DNA from: Comamonas sp.
Lineage (GTDB): Bacteria > Pseudomonadota > Gammaproteobacteria > Burkholderiales > Burkholderiaceae_C
Assembly: GCA_028690035.1 (NCBI GenBank)
Contig: JAQVCA010000003.1
Location: 1 to 64,000 of the forward strand
Length of the DNA: 64,000 bases
Direction: 5' to 3'
Positions 1 through 8,537 of the stretch are shown piece after piece (position 1 is the stretch's first letter; each line of letters starts with the position of its first letter). Below the pieces are notes generated by a model. It saw nothing but the letters and a program-made list of their open reading frames with translations. It ran no database searches and was not told the origin of the DNA. The translations under genes and the position numbers were made by a program.

Positions 1-123
1 CACACGCTACGACAAGACTGCTCGCAACTTTCTCGGAGCCATCCATCTGGCGGCATCCATGGTGTGGTTGGCATGAGCCCTGGCAGCCCGGCTACACACC
101 CGGGTATTGATTGATGACACGCC
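1..123 (+). mobile_element. 3' end of an IS5-family insertion sequence (transposase C-terminus)
   Basis: Frame 2 is open from the window edge to a TGA at 74-76. It reads as the typical C-terminal tail of IS5-family transposases, with the signature RYDKTARNFL followed by a hydrophobic end (HLAASMVWLA). About 47 nt of non-coding sequence follow, ending in GACACGCC near 123. Read from outside, that end is GGGCGTGTCATCAAT, which suits a terminal inverted repeat of this family. The CTAG just after it fits the YTAR target preference of IS5-type elements. The left end lies outside the window, so I cannot say whether the element is intact. The exact boundary (123 or 124) is inferred. Confidence 0.72.
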
Positions 124-630
124 CTAGCACTAGAAGAGACACTAGACAAAGAGTGGTCCCGTGCTGTACGTCACAGCCAAAGCCTTGCCTTGTTGATGCT
201 GGACTTGGATCACTTCAAGTCCTACAACGACACCTACGGGCATGTACAGGGTGATGCCTGTCTACGCCAAGTGGCTCAAGCACTGGCTACCACCGTCGGA
301 CGAGCAGGTGAACTTGTGGCACGCTACGGCGGTGAGGAGTTTGTGGTGTTACTGCCCAGTCACACTCAGGAACAGGCTGCGGCAGTAGCCCAGCGTATCG
401 TGATGGCCATACGCGACCTACGCCTCCCACATGCATGCGGAGTACCGCCGCAAAAATTTGTCACTATCAGCGTGGGGGTAGCGGTCACCCAACCGTGCTT
501 TGATGCTGCACCAAAAGACAGCATTACCCAGCTGTTTGAACAGGCGGATAGTGCTCTGTATGCTGCCAAACAGGCTGGGCGCAACTGCTGTAAAACGTAC
601 AGCGGCAATACACAAACTTCACCAGAGTAG
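124..630 (+). pseudogene. Diguanylate cyclase (GGDEF domain), 5' end removed by the IS
   Basis: The reading frame is open from codon CTA at 124, immediately after the IS end, with two in-frame stops just upstream at 112-117. The product is an almost complete GGDEF domain: the DLDHFKSYND nucleotide/metal motif and the RYGGEEF active-site loop are both present. Such domains make c-di-GMP from two GTP. The allosteric I-site reads RAGE instead of the canonical RxxD, so product inhibition may be altered. Any N-terminal sensor has been cut off. The first possible start codons are TTG at 190 and ATG at 196, which would drop the first helix of the domain. I therefore call it a truncated gene, possibly still expressed from an IS-borne promoter. 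Confidence 0.75.
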
Positions 631-712
631 AAATTCTGTCCGCACAAGCGGCAGTGTACAGTCCGCACTCTAGCGCTTGCATGTGCATAGCGCACAACTG
701 AACACAGACACT

Positions 713-1840
713 ATGGACATAGCCTCTCCCCTCGCACTGCTCGGCAATATTTCTGCAACACAATTTATGCGCACCTACTGGCACAAAAAGCCCTTACTGG
801 TACGCCAAGCAATTCCTAGTTTCCAGCCCGTTCTAGGTCGTGCAGAGCTGCTCAATCTAGCAGGACAGGATGGTGTGGAAGCGCGTCTGGTGCAGCAATT
901 GGGTGATGGGCAATGGAGCCTGATGCATGGGCCCTTGGCCCGACGTCGCTTGCCTCGACTGGATCAGTCCGGTTGGACCGTGCTGGTGCAGGGAGTTGAT
1001 TTGCATGTACAAGCTGCACACGAACTACTGCAGCAATTTCGCTTTGTCCCGGATGCTCGCCTTGATGATCTCATGATCAGCTTTGCCACCGACCAAGGAG
1101 GTGTTGGCCCGCATTTTGACAATTACGACGTGTTTTTGTTACAGGCACACGGCCAGCGACGCTGGCGCATCGGAAGACAGAAAAACCTGAGCCTACAGCC
1201 CGATGTGCCACTGAAGATTCTCACCCACTTCGAGCCGGAAGAAGAATACCTGCTTGAGCCTGGCGACATGCTCTACCTTCCGCCCAAATGGGCACACGAC
1301 GGCATAGCCGAAGGAGAGTGCATGACGTACTCCATCGGCTTTCGCTCGCCAAAACAAGACGAGCTGGCACGTGAAATCCTCCTGCGTTTGTCTGACCCCT
1401 GCGATGAGTCAACGCCTGAAGTGGTGTACCAAGATCCCAAACAACCCGCTGTAGCGCACCCAGCAGAAATTCCTATGCCCCTGCTGCATTTTGCTCGCGA
1501 GGCTCTGGAAAAAGCTTTGGCAGAACCTCTAGCGCTGGAGCGTGCCTTGGGCGAAGCCATGAGCGATCCCAAGCCCAATGTCTGGTTTGAGCCTGCACAG
1601 GATTGTGGTCTGATAGAACATGTACGCTTGAACCAGCGCACGCGTATGCTGTACGACACGCACCACATCTTCATCAATGGCGAAAGCTATCTGGCCGATG
1701 GGCACGATGCACAATTGATGCGTCAATTAGCGGATACCCGTCAGTTGGCGGCCCACAAGGTACAACAGCTTAGCGATGACGCCTTGGAGTTACTTTCTTC
1801 ATGGGTGGATGCCGGCTGGGCGCACAGTAGTACCAACTGA
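713..1840 (+). CDS. JmjC/cupin ribosomal protein oxygenase (YcfD/RoxA type)
   Basis: The protein is an Fe(II)/2-oxoglutarate-dependent oxygenase of the family that, in E. coli YcfD, hydroxylates an arginine of ribosomal protein L16. With a start at 713 it has 375 aa. The HxD iron-binding pair lies in PHFDNYD (His134, Asp136) and the distal His is in KWAHDG (His195), with the typical basic strand RRWRIG after the first motif. The C-terminal half is the helical/winged-helix part of the family. An in-frame ATG at 677 would add 12 residues. I prefer 713 because MDIASPL resembles family starts, but neither start has a clear Shine-Dalgarno sequence. The substrate is inferred from homology only. Confidence 0.82.
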   Translation: MDIASPLALLGNISATQFMRTYWHKKPLLVRQAIPSFQPVLGRAELLNLAGQDGVEARLVQQLGDGQWSLMHGPLARRRLPRLDQSGWTVLVQGVDLHVQAAHELLQQFRFVPDARLDDLMISFATDQGGVGPHFDNYDVFLLQAHGQRRWRIGRQKNLSLQPDVPLKILTHFEPEEEYLLEPGDMLYLPPKWAHDGIAEGECMTYSIGFRSPKQDELAREILLRLSDPCDESTPEVVYQDPKQPAVAHPAEIPMPLLHFAREALEKALAEPLALERALGEAMSDPKPNVWFEPAQDCGLIEHVRLNQRTRMLYDTHHIFINGESYLADGHDAQLMRQLADTRQLAAHKVQQLSDDALELLSSWVDAGWAHSSTN

Positions 1841-1913
1841 TTCGCAAAAATGTGTCAACCAATACAATACTGTGCGCGTTCATAGTACCGAGCTTGCATT
1901 GGGTTAAATCGAG

Positions 1914-1942
1914 TTGACATAGACTCTGTGTCGGCTTATAGG
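1914..1942 (+). promoter_or_regulatory. Sigma-70 promoter of the lipoprotein gene
   Basis: TTGACA (1914-1919), a 17-bp spacer and TATAGG (1937-1942) give a perfect -35 with a 4/6 -10. The start codon at 2002 then lies about 50 nt downstream of the expected transcription start, preceded by GAGGTG at 1991-1996. This is the best-looking housekeeping promoter in the window. Confidence 0.65.
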
Positions 1943-2001
1943 CGTGCCCTGAATATGTGCACGCTTCGCTGTATTCACAACCATTCTTTTGAGGTGCTTC
2001 G

Positions 2002-2439
2002 ATGAAAAAATCCGCTATTCTCGCTACCGTTATCGCTGCTGCAGCCTTGGCCGCTTGTGGTCAAAAAGAGGAAGCTGTCGCCCCAGCCCCCGCTCCTGCT
2101 GTAGAGCAAGCTGCTCCTGCATCGGCTGAGCCTACTGCTGTACCTGCCACTCCCGCTGTCCAAGAGACTGTGGACGCTGCTAAGGAAACCGCTGAACAAG
2201 CCACTCAAGCTGCTACCGACGCTGCTCAAGCAGTTGGAGACAAGGTAGAAGCAGCAGCAGAGCAGACCAAGGATGCTGCAACAACTGCTACCGATGCTGC
2301 AAAAGATGCCGCTGCTGCGGCTACCGAGAAAGTAGAAGCTGCAGGTGAAGAAGCCAAACAGGCTCTGGATGGCGCAGCCGATGCAGCTAAACAAGCTACT
2401 GAGGAAGCAGTAAAAGCCGCTACCGACGCTGCAAAATAA
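2002..2439 (+). CDS. Alanine-rich lipoprotein with LEA-like helical repeats
   Basis: This 145-aa protein has a lipoprotein signal peptide with lipobox LAAC (lipidated Cys19). A Pro/Ala linker follows, then from about residue 50 to the end a low-complexity stretch of Ala, Thr, Asp, Glu and Lys. Blocks such as TDAAKDAAAAATEKVE recur about every 11 residues, the pattern of late-embryogenesis-abundant-type amphipathic helices. It should sit in the inner or outer membrane with an extended helical periplasmic part. The gene stands alone between a strong promoter and a strong terminator, which suggests high, independent expression. I recognise no specific family. A stress or periplasmic stabiliser role is only an analogy. 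Confidence 0.8.
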   Translation: MKKSAILATVIAAAALAACGQKEEAVAPAPAPAVEQAAPASAEPTAVPATPAVQETVDAAKETAEQATQAATDAAQAVGDKVEAAAEQTKDAATTATDAAKDAAAAATEKVEAAGEEAKQALDGAADAAKQATEEAVKAATDAAK

Positions 2440-2498
2440 TCCAACTCGTTTGTGTCTTGGATGAATACATCATTCGTCTAATACACTTGGCGCTAGAC

Positions 2499-2537
2499 CA
2501 AAAAACCTGTTGTGCTCTAAGCACAGCAGGTTTTTTT
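2499..2537 (+). terminator. Intrinsic terminator of the lipoprotein gene
   Basis: The arms AAAACCTGTTGTGC and GCACAGCAGGTTTT pair around a CTAA-type loop and are followed by a run of seven T (to 2537). One unpaired base interrupts the stem. It lies 60 nt after the stop codon at 2439. Confidence 0.85.
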
Positions 2538-2564
2538 GCTTGGGCATCCAGAAACCCACCACCA

Positions 2565-2595
2565 TAAAAAACCGTTGCCGGCAAGGCAACGGTTT
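2565..2595 (-). terminator. Intrinsic terminator of the dapA-bamC operon
   Basis: On the minus strand AACCGTTGCC pairs with GGCAACGGTT (2570-2579 with 2585-2594) and ends in TTTTTT. It lies 50 nt beyond the bamC stop codon, facing the lipoprotein terminator. Confidence 0.8.
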
Positions 2596-2644
2596 GTGGG
2601 GCAGTACCAGCACGATCTGCTCTCGACCTCCTCAAGGGCATTGC

Positions 2645-3766
2645 TCATCTCATGTCTTCAGACAGCACACGCAAGATACGTTGTGCCACCTGGGCAGCCT
2701 CTGGCTGCCCTTGCGCATTCAAAACCACCACTTGGCTGCGAACTCCTTGGCTGCGCACTGCCACCTGATACTGATTGGGCTGATTTTCAGCTTTTTTCTT
2801 GCTGGTAAACGTGCGACTGAACCAACCTTGCTTCTCTTCTGCACCAGCAGTTTGATTGGGGGTCACATAGCGCACGTAATACAGGCCTTTGCTGCGATCA
2901 CGGTCTTCCACAGTAAAACCCGAGCGATCCAGCGCCACCCCTACGCGTCGCCATGCACGTTCAAAATCATCGGCCAGACCCAGTGCTACCTGACCATCAA
3001 CGGTAATGATTTGCACATTGCTGGCACTGCTACTCTGTGCTTGGGCTGAGGCAACCAAAGCCTTCGACTGCTCCTCACTGGTGCCCAGCTTGATCATCAA
3101 GCGCCGCAGAAACTCTGTTTCCAACTCAGGGTCTGCGGCACGCGGCTGCCAAATGGTCGAGTCTTTCTGGCTGGAGGCATAGACCTCCTCCATGCCTCGG
3201 TGGGTAATGAAGACCTCTGTCTTGCCATCTGCGCGACGCTCCAGACGGGTGCGAAACTTGTCACGCTCACTGGTGGAGTACAGCGAATCGAACACTTTAC
3301 CCAAAGTTTGGCGAATCACGTCCTGGGGCAACTTGGCACGATTTTCTGCCCAGTCGGTTTCAAGAATCCCCAAGTCTGGTTTTTCCTGCTCCAGATTAAA
3401 CCCGTGATCGAGCCAAAATTCACGTGTTGGCTCCCACAACTGATCTATGGAACGATCCACCAGCAGCCAACGTTTATTGCCCTCACGCAGAATTTGCACA
3501 TCACCCACTTGTAGAGGCGCAGCACGCTCGGCAACCGGCACCTGAGCCTGCCCCGCTTGCAAAGCCAGCGCGGACACCGAAGTGTCCGGTGCTGTGGTGT
3601 AACGCGTGTCTTTGGCCAACTGCGTCAGATCTGGTGGCACCTCCAGCGTGCTAGCTTTTTGGGCACTTTTGTAGTCGATCTTGTCTTCCTGAATGACAGA
3701 ACAGGCCGACAGGGCCACAGCCAAGCCGATCAGGCTGGCACGGGCGAGGTGGTGTTGCACTTTCAC
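2645..3766 (-). CDS. bamC: Outer membrane assembly lipoprotein BamC
   Basis: This is the NlpB/DUF3485-type lipoprotein subunit of the beta-barrel assembly machine. It is anchored in the outer membrane and works with BamA, B, D and E. The 373-aa product has a signal peptide with lipobox LSAC (Cys22), then the unstructured DKIDYKSA segment that in E. coli BamC contacts BamD, and two helix-grip domains (about residues 90-220 and 245-370). The gene follows dapA by 57 nt on the same strand, the order usual in beta- and gammaproteobacteria. Sequence identity to E. coli is low, but length, lipobox and context agree. Confidence 0.86.
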   Translation of the reverse strand: MKVQHHLARASLIGLAVALSACSVIQEDKIDYKSAQKASTLEVPPDLTQLAKDTRYTTAPDTSVSALALQAGQAQVPVAERAAPLQVGDVQILREGNKRWLLVDRSIDQLWEPTREFWLDHGFNLEQEKPDLGILETDWAENRAKLPQDVIRQTLGKVFDSLYSTSERDKFRTRLERRADGKTEVFITHRGMEEVYASSQKDSTIWQPRAADPELETEFLRRLMIKLGTSEEQSKALVASAQAQSSSASNVQIITVDGQVALGLADDFERAWRRVGVALDRSGFTVEDRDRSKGLYYVRYVTPNQTAGAEEKQGWFSRTFTSKKKAENQPNQYQVAVRSQGVRSQVVVLNAQGQPEAAQVAQRILRVLSEDMR

Positions 3767-3823
3767 GCGATGTCCTTGGAGTGTTTTGCAGCTCTAAATT
3801 AAAAAAGCGGTAGGACGCAGAGT

Positions 3824-4720
3824 TTAGAGCAAGCCAGCGTTGCGCAGGGCCGTTTCCACGACGGGCTGATGGGCTGCTGTCAGTGGCGTCAGTGGCAGGC
3901 GCATCGCGCCACCACAGCGCCCCATACGGGCTACCGCCCACTTGACCGGGATGGGGTTGGCTTCCACAAACAAGTGGCGGTGCACCGGCATCAGCTGGCG
4001 CTGAATGCGCATGGCCGTATCGCGATCACCCGCAATCGCTGCTTGGCACAACTGGCTCATCAGGCGGGGGGCCACATTGGCTGTGACCGAGATATTACCG
4101 TGACCACCACACAGCATCAGAGCCACAGCCGTCGGATCGTCGCCAGAGTACACGCCAAAGTTGGCAGGCAGATCGCGAATCAGCCACTGCGCACGCTCAA
4201 TGTTGCCGGTAGCTTCCTTGATGCCAATGATGCCGGGCACCTGTGCCAAGCGCAGCACAGTCTCGTGCTGCATATCGGCCACGGTACGCCCGGGCACGTT
4301 GTATAGCACCATGGGCAAATCGCCCACGGCTTCCGCAATCGCTTTGTAGTGCAGGTAAATGCCTTCCTGAGTGGGCTTGTTGTAGTACGGCACGACCTGC
4401 AACTGGCTGTCAGCACCCACCTTCTTGGCGTACTGCGCCAAGGCGATGGCTTCGCGCGTACTGTTACCACCGCAGCCTGCCATGATGGGTACACGCCCAG
4501 CTGCCTGCTCCACGGCAACACGGATAATTTCGCAATGCTCTTCCACCGTCACCGTAGGCGACTCGCCCGTGGTGCCCACCACACCAATGCAGTGGGTGCC
4601 TTCGGCAATGTGCCAGTCGATGAGCTTGCGCAGCGTGGGGTAATCGACGCTGCCGTCTTCAAGCATGGGGGTGATGAGGGCAACGATACTGCCCTGCAGG
4701 GCGACGGGTGAAAGGCTCAT
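3824..4720 (-). CDS. dapA: 4-hydroxy-tetrahydrodipicolinate synthase
   Basis: DapA condenses pyruvate with aspartate semialdehyde, the first committed step to diaminopimelate and lysine. The 298-aa TIM barrel shows the GTTGES loop (about 49-54), the proton-relay Tyr140 in YNVPGRT and the Schiff-base Lys168 in IGIKEATG. The frame is open 17 codons further upstream, but [10 protein letters not shown] at 4720 matches the family start. No strong ribosome-binding site is visible. A TAGAAT -10 on the minus strand (4792-4787) could drive the dapA-bamC operon with a leader of about 60 nt. Confidence 0.95.
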   Translation of the reverse strand: MSLSPVALQGSIVALITPMLEDGSVDYPTLRKLIDWHIAEGTHCIGVVGTTGESPTVTVEEHCEIIRVAVEQAAGRVPIMAGCGGNSTREAIALAQYAKKVGADSQLQVVPYYNKPTQEGIYLHYKAIAEAVGDLPMVLYNVPGRTVADMQHETVLRLAQVPGIIGIKEATGNIERAQWLIRDLPANFGVYSGDDPTAVALMLCGGHGNISVTANVAPRLMSQLCQAAIAGDRDTAMRIQRQLMPVHRHLFVEANPIPVKWAVARMGRCGGAMRLPLTPLTAAHQPVVETALRNAGLL

Positions 4721-4881
4721 GGCGGTGTGGCGGATAAATCTGAAAACGCCCAGAGCCTCTGCAGACCCCAAGCACGCGAAACGCCCATTCTAGCGATTGC
4801 ACAGGGGGTGGTTTTTCGTCATTTTTGGCCATTTACGACAATCCAGACGCCGTTATGACAAAAAGCTTTGCCGCTTTGCAT

Positions 4882-5037
4882 TCAAAAACACGACCACACC
4901 TGATCGGCCATGGTCAGCATGAAATCTGGCTCCAAGTACCAGCCAAACACAACTGCCAACGCCCCCAGCACAAGCGACCAGCACAACGCACGCACCAGGC
5001 GCTGTTGCCAGAGGGAAAAATTGTGTGTGTTTGCCAT
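4882..5037 (-). CDS. Small single-pass membrane protein (51 aa), unknown function
   Basis: A short reading frame starts with ATG at 5037 and is preceded by a good Shine-Dalgarno (AGGA, about 10 nt upstream). The protein begins MANTHNFSLWQQRL, followed by one hydrophobic helix (about residues 15-34) and a short tail ending DQVWSCF. It lies 26 nt downstream of the MFS transporter on the same strand, so it is probably co-transcribed with it. The positive N-flank and the single membrane helix look designed rather than random. I know no family name. An alternative overlapping frame (4853-5059) has no ribosome-binding site and is less likely. Confidence 0.55.
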   Translation of the reverse strand: MANTHNFSLWQQRLVRALCWSLVLGALAVVFGWYLEPDFMLTMADQVWSCF

Positions 5038-5062
5038 CTTCACAGTCCTGTCTGTGCACCAG

Positions 5063-6322
5063 TTACCCGGTAGCCAGTGGCACACCGCGTTGCACCGGCG
5101 TCTCGCGGATCGGCAGATTGATCAGCGCTGCCGCCACCCCCAGGGCAACAATCAAGTACCACACCACGTCGTAATTGCCCTGGGTGTCGTACAAGTAACC
5201 GCCCAGCCAGATGCCCATGAAACTGCCCACCTGATGGCTAAAGAACACCACACCACCGAGCATCGATAAATGCTGCACGCCAAAAATCTGTGCAATCAAC
5301 GCATTGGTCAGCGGTACGGTCGAAAGCCACAAAAATCCCATCGCTGCCGAATACAAATACACCGACCAAGGCGACAGCGGCGCCAACAAAAACAGCACCG
5401 TGAAGACTGCGCGCAAGCCGTAGATACCTGAGAGCAAATACTGCTTGGGCAGGCGCTGGCCCAAGTTGCCTGCAATATAGGTGCCAAAGATGTTGAACAA
5501 CCCCACCAACGCTAAGCTGTAGCTGGCTACTTGCGGGGCCATGTCAAAGTCCTTCAGGTAGCTTGGCATGTGTACGCCAATAAACATTACTTGAAAGCCG
5601 CAGACAAAGTAGCCCAGCGTCAGCAAGACAAAACTGGGATGACGGCGAGCCTCTGTCAGTGCTTGCAGCACCGTCTGGCTGCGCGGTGCCTGCACCTGCC
5701 CTTTGCCAAAGCCTGGCTCACGTAAGCCAAAAGCCAGCACGCCAATCAGCAGCACGACCAGAGCCAGCACCATCAGCGCATGGCTCCAGCCCACAGCGGC
5801 AATCAAACCGCCTTCTACCGGCACCATGAAAAACTGACCAAACGAGCCTGCTGCCGCCGTAATGCCCATGGCCCAGCTGCGCCGCGCCACTGGAATTTGC
5901 CGCCCCAGCACGCCATACACCACAGCGTAGGTGGTGCCCGACTGTGCAGCACCAATGATCAACCCGGTGCTGAGGATGAAGAGCCAAGTGGTGGGTGCCA
6001 GCGCCATGCCCACCAACCCCAGCGCATACAGCAGCGCACCCACAATCAAAATCTTGAACGCGCCCCAACGGTCGGCCAGCATGCCGACAAAAATCCCCAG
6101 CACCCCCCAGGCAATGTTTTGCACCGCAATCGCCAGCGAAAACGACTCGCGGCTCCAACCCATATCCTGGGTGATTGGCTGCAGCCAGAGGCCAAAGCCA
6201 TGGCGTATGCCCATCGACAAAGTCACCACCATGCCCGCGCACAGCAACACCTGCACCATGGGCAAAGAGGGTGCGGCTGCACCAACAGAGGAAGAAGAAA
6301 TTTGCTCAGTGCTTTTTTGCAT
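5063..6322 (-). CDS. Major facilitator superfamily transporter
   Basis: This 12-helix MFS permease has 419 aa when started at ATG 6322 (MQKSTEQ). The frame is open 29 codons upstream, but those residues lack family character. The segment GIRHGFGLWLQPI followed by DMGWSRESFS in helix 1 and the first loop is typical of the monocarboxylate/oxalate-formate-antiporter-like branch. The loop motif GMLADRWGAFK corresponds to the MFS A-motif. The substrate cannot be read from the sequence; a small organic acid is the likeliest guess. A 51-aa membrane protein follows in the same direction. The start of parE lies divergently 148 nt away. Confidence 0.82.
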   Translation of the reverse strand: MQKSTEQISSSSVGAAAPSLPMVQVLLCAGMVVTLSMGIRHGFGLWLQPITQDMGWSRESFSLAIAVQNIAWGVLGIFVGMLADRWGAFKILIVGALLYALGLVGMALAPTTWLFILSTGLIIGAAQSGTTYAVVYGVLGRQIPVARRSWAMGITAAAGSFGQFFMVPVEGGLIAAVGWSHALMVLALVVLLIGVLAFGLREPGFGKGQVQAPRSQTVLQALTEARRHPSFVLLTLGYFVCGFQVMFIGVHMPSYLKDFDMAPQVASYSLALVGLFNIFGTYIAGNLGQRLPKQYLLSGIYGLRAVFTVLFLLAPLSPWSVYLYSAAMGFLWLSTVPLTNALIAQIFGVQHLSMLGGVVFFSHQVGSFMGIWLGGYLYDTQGNYDVVWYLIVALGVAAALINLPIRETPVQRGVPLATG

Positions 6323-6455
6323 AAGGGCGCAAATGTAGCCAAAGCTATGACCACCTACAGCCTGTGCGGTACTGATTTTCGATGCACACCAGCATCGCCA
6401 AAGACACACCCCTGTGTTTTTATCCAGACTTCTAAGCCACTACAGACGCGCTAAT

Positions 6456-6461
6456 TACAAT
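6456..6461 (+). promoter_or_regulatory. Putative -10 element of parE
   Basis: TACAAT ends only 8 nt before the parE ATG at 6470. If it is used, transcription would start at about 6467-6469 and the message would be almost leaderless. No good -35 is visible at 16-18 bp spacing, and no Shine-Dalgarno precedes the ATG. Confidence 0.4.
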
Positions 6462-6469
6462 GCGCGCCC

Positions 6470-8473
6470 ATGGCTGATACCACCAACGACACCGCTTCCC
6501 AGACCGCAGCGGCCACGCTGCCCGCGTACTCTGAACGCTCCATCCGTGTACTCAAAGGGCTAGAGCCCGTCAAGCAACGCCCGGGCATGTACACCCGCAC
6601 CGACAACCCCTTGCACATCGTGCAGGAGGTGATCGACAACGCCGCCGACGAAGCGCTGGCCGGTTTTGGTAAAAAAATCCGTGTTGTTCTGCACACCGAT
6701 GGCTCGGTGAGCGTGGAAGACGATGGCCGGGGCATCCCCTTTGGCCTGCACCCCGAAGAAGGCGCCCCGGTGGTCGAGCTGGTTTTTACCCAGCTGCACG
6801 CAGGTGGCAAGTTCGACAAAGGCAATGGCGGTGCCTACAGCTTCTCCGGCGGCCTGCACGGCGTGGGCGTGAGCGTGACCAATGCGCTCTCCACCCGCCT
6901 GGAAGTGACCGTGTACCGCGAGGGCGAAGCCGCCCATTTGGTCTTTGCCGGTGGCGATGTGGTCGAGCCCCTGCAGCGCCGCCCCCTGCAAAGCGGCGAG
7001 CGCAAACACGGCACCAGCGTGCGCGTCTGGCCCGATGCGCGCTACTTTGACAGCGCCCAACTGCCCATGGGCGAACTGATCCACCTGCTGCGCTCCAAAG
7101 CCGTGCTCATGCCCGGCGTCAGTGTCACCCTGGTGCAGGAAAAAACCCGCGACACGCAAACCTGGCAATACAAAGGCGGCCTCAAAGACTACCTAGAGCA
7201 ATCGCTGACCAGCGAGCCGCTGCTGCCGCCGCTAGAAGGCGCCGGCTTTGCCGATGCCCACGACGACACCTTTGCCCAAGGCGAAGGCGCCGCGTGGTGT
7301 CTGGCCTTTACCGAACAAGGCGCACCACTGCGCGAAAGCTACGTCAACCTCATCCCCACCAGCGCGGGCGGCACGCACGAAAGCGGTCTGCGCGATGGCC
7401 TGTTCCAGGCCGTGAAAAACTTCATCGAACTGCACAGCCTGCTGCCCAAGGGGGTCAAGCTGATGCCCGACGACGTGTTCGCCCGCGCCAGCTTTGTGCT
7501 CTCGGCCAAAGTGCTTGACCCGCAGTTCCAAGGCCAGGTCAAAGAAAAACTCAACAGCCGCGATGCCGTGCGCCTGGTGTCCAACTTCGTCAAACCCGCA
7601 CTGGAGCTGTGGCTCAACGCCAACATCGAGTACGGCAAAAAACTGGCCGAGCTGGCCATCAAAGCCGCCCAGCAGCGCCAACGCGCCGGGCAAAAAGTCG
7701 AAAAACGCAAAGGCAGCGGCGTGGCCGTGCTGCCCGGCAAGCTGACCGACTGCGAAAGCCGCGACATCGCCCACAACGAAGTCTTTCTGGTCGAGGGCGA
7801 TAGCGCCGGCGGCAGCGCCAAAATGGGCCGCGACAAGGAAACCCAGGCCATCCTGCCGCTGCGTGGCAAGGTACTCAACACCTGGGAAGTCGAACGCGAC
7901 CTGCTCTTTAAGAACAACGAGGTGCACGATATCTCCGTGGCCATTGGCGTCGATCCGCACGGCCCGGACGACACACCCGACCTTTCCGGTCTGCGCTACG
8001 GCAAAGTCTGCATCCTGAGCGATGCCGACGTGGACGGGGCCCACATCCAGGTGCTGCTGCTCACCTTGTTCTTCCGCCACTTCCCCAAGCTGGTCGATGC
8101 CGGGCACATCTACGTGGCCCGCCCACCGCTGTTTCGCGTCGATATTCCCTCCCGTGGCAAAAAGCCCGCCGCCAAACTCTACGCACTGGACGAGGGCGAG
8201 CTGCAAGCCATCCTGGACAAAGCCACCAAGGAAGGCGTGGCGCGCGAAAAATGCCAGATCAGCCGCTTCAAGGGCCTGGGCGAAATGAACGCCGAGCAGC
8301 TGTGGGACACCACCCTCAACCCCGACACCCGCCGCCTGCAACAAGTGCAACTGGGCGCACTGGACTTTGCCGCCACCGCCAACGTTATGACCCAGCTCAT
8401 GGGTAAAGGCGAAGCCGCCGCCCGCCGCGAGCTGATGGAGCTGCATGGCGATGCGGTGGCGGTGGATGTGTAA
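6470..8473 (+). CDS. parE: DNA topoisomerase IV subunit B
   Basis: ParE is the ATPase subunit of topoisomerase IV, which unlinks daughter chromosomes with ParC. The 667-aa protein has an N-terminal GHKL ATPase (DNAADEAL, DDGRGIP, GLHGVGVSVTNALS), a transducer domain, and a TOPRIM domain with EGDSAGGSA (about residue 442) and the metal-binding DADVDGAHI (about 517). Length and the short TOPRIM without the extra DNA-gyrase insert favour ParE over GyrB. parC follows 755 nt downstream, so the two subunits are neighbours but are separated by a repeat-bracketed DUF1016 fragment. Confidence 0.95.
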   Translation: MADTTNDTASQTAAATLPAYSERSIRVLKGLEPVKQRPGMYTRTDNPLHIVQEVIDNAADEALAGFGKKIRVVLHTDGSVSVEDDGRGIPFGLHPEEGAPVVELVFTQLHAGGKFDKGNGGAYSFSGGLHGVGVSVTNALSTRLEVTVYREGEAAHLVFAGGDVVEPLQRRPLQSGERKHGTSVRVWPDARYFDSAQLPMGELIHLLRSKAVLMPGVSVTLVQEKTRDTQTWQYKGGLKDYLEQSLTSEPLLPPLEGAGFADAHDDTFAQGEGAAWCLAFTEQGAPLRESYVNLIPTSAGGTHESGLRDGLFQAVKNFIELHSLLPKGVKLMPDDVFARASFVLSAKVLDPQFQGQVKEKLNSRDAVRLVSNFVKPALELWLNANIEYGKKLAELAIKAAQQRQRAGQKVEKRKGSGVAVLPGKLTDCESRDIAHNEVFLVEGDSAGGSAKMGRDKETQAILPLRGKVLNTWEVERDLLFKNNEVHDISVAIGVDPHGPDDTPDLSGLRYGKVCILSDADVDGAHIQVLLLTLFFRHFPKLVDAGHIYVARPPLFRVDIPSRGKKPAAKLYALDEGELQAILDKATKEGVAREKCQISRFKGLGEMNAEQLWDTTLNPDTRRLQQVQLGALDFAATANVMTQLMGKGEAAARRELMELHGDAVAVDV

Positions 8474-8482
8474 ATTTTTAGT

Positions 8483-8535
8483 GTTTTTGGCATCTAACGC
8501 TTTTCAGGAAAGCGTAAGTAGCTATTGTTTTTGAA
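8483..8535 (+). repeat. Comamonadaceae-type short repeat, left copy flanking the DUF1016 gene
   Basis: This 53-nt unit begins GTTTTTGGCATCTAACGC and ends AAGTAGCTATTGTTTTTGAA. It can be aligned without gaps to the copy at 9173-9225 (41 of 53 identical by eye), in the same orientation. It lies 10 nt after the parE stop. Confidence 0.8.
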
Positions 8536-8537
8536 AT

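Noticed and set aside
3414-3660. Plus-strand frames opposite bamC
   Set aside because: No start context or motif; shadows of bamC.
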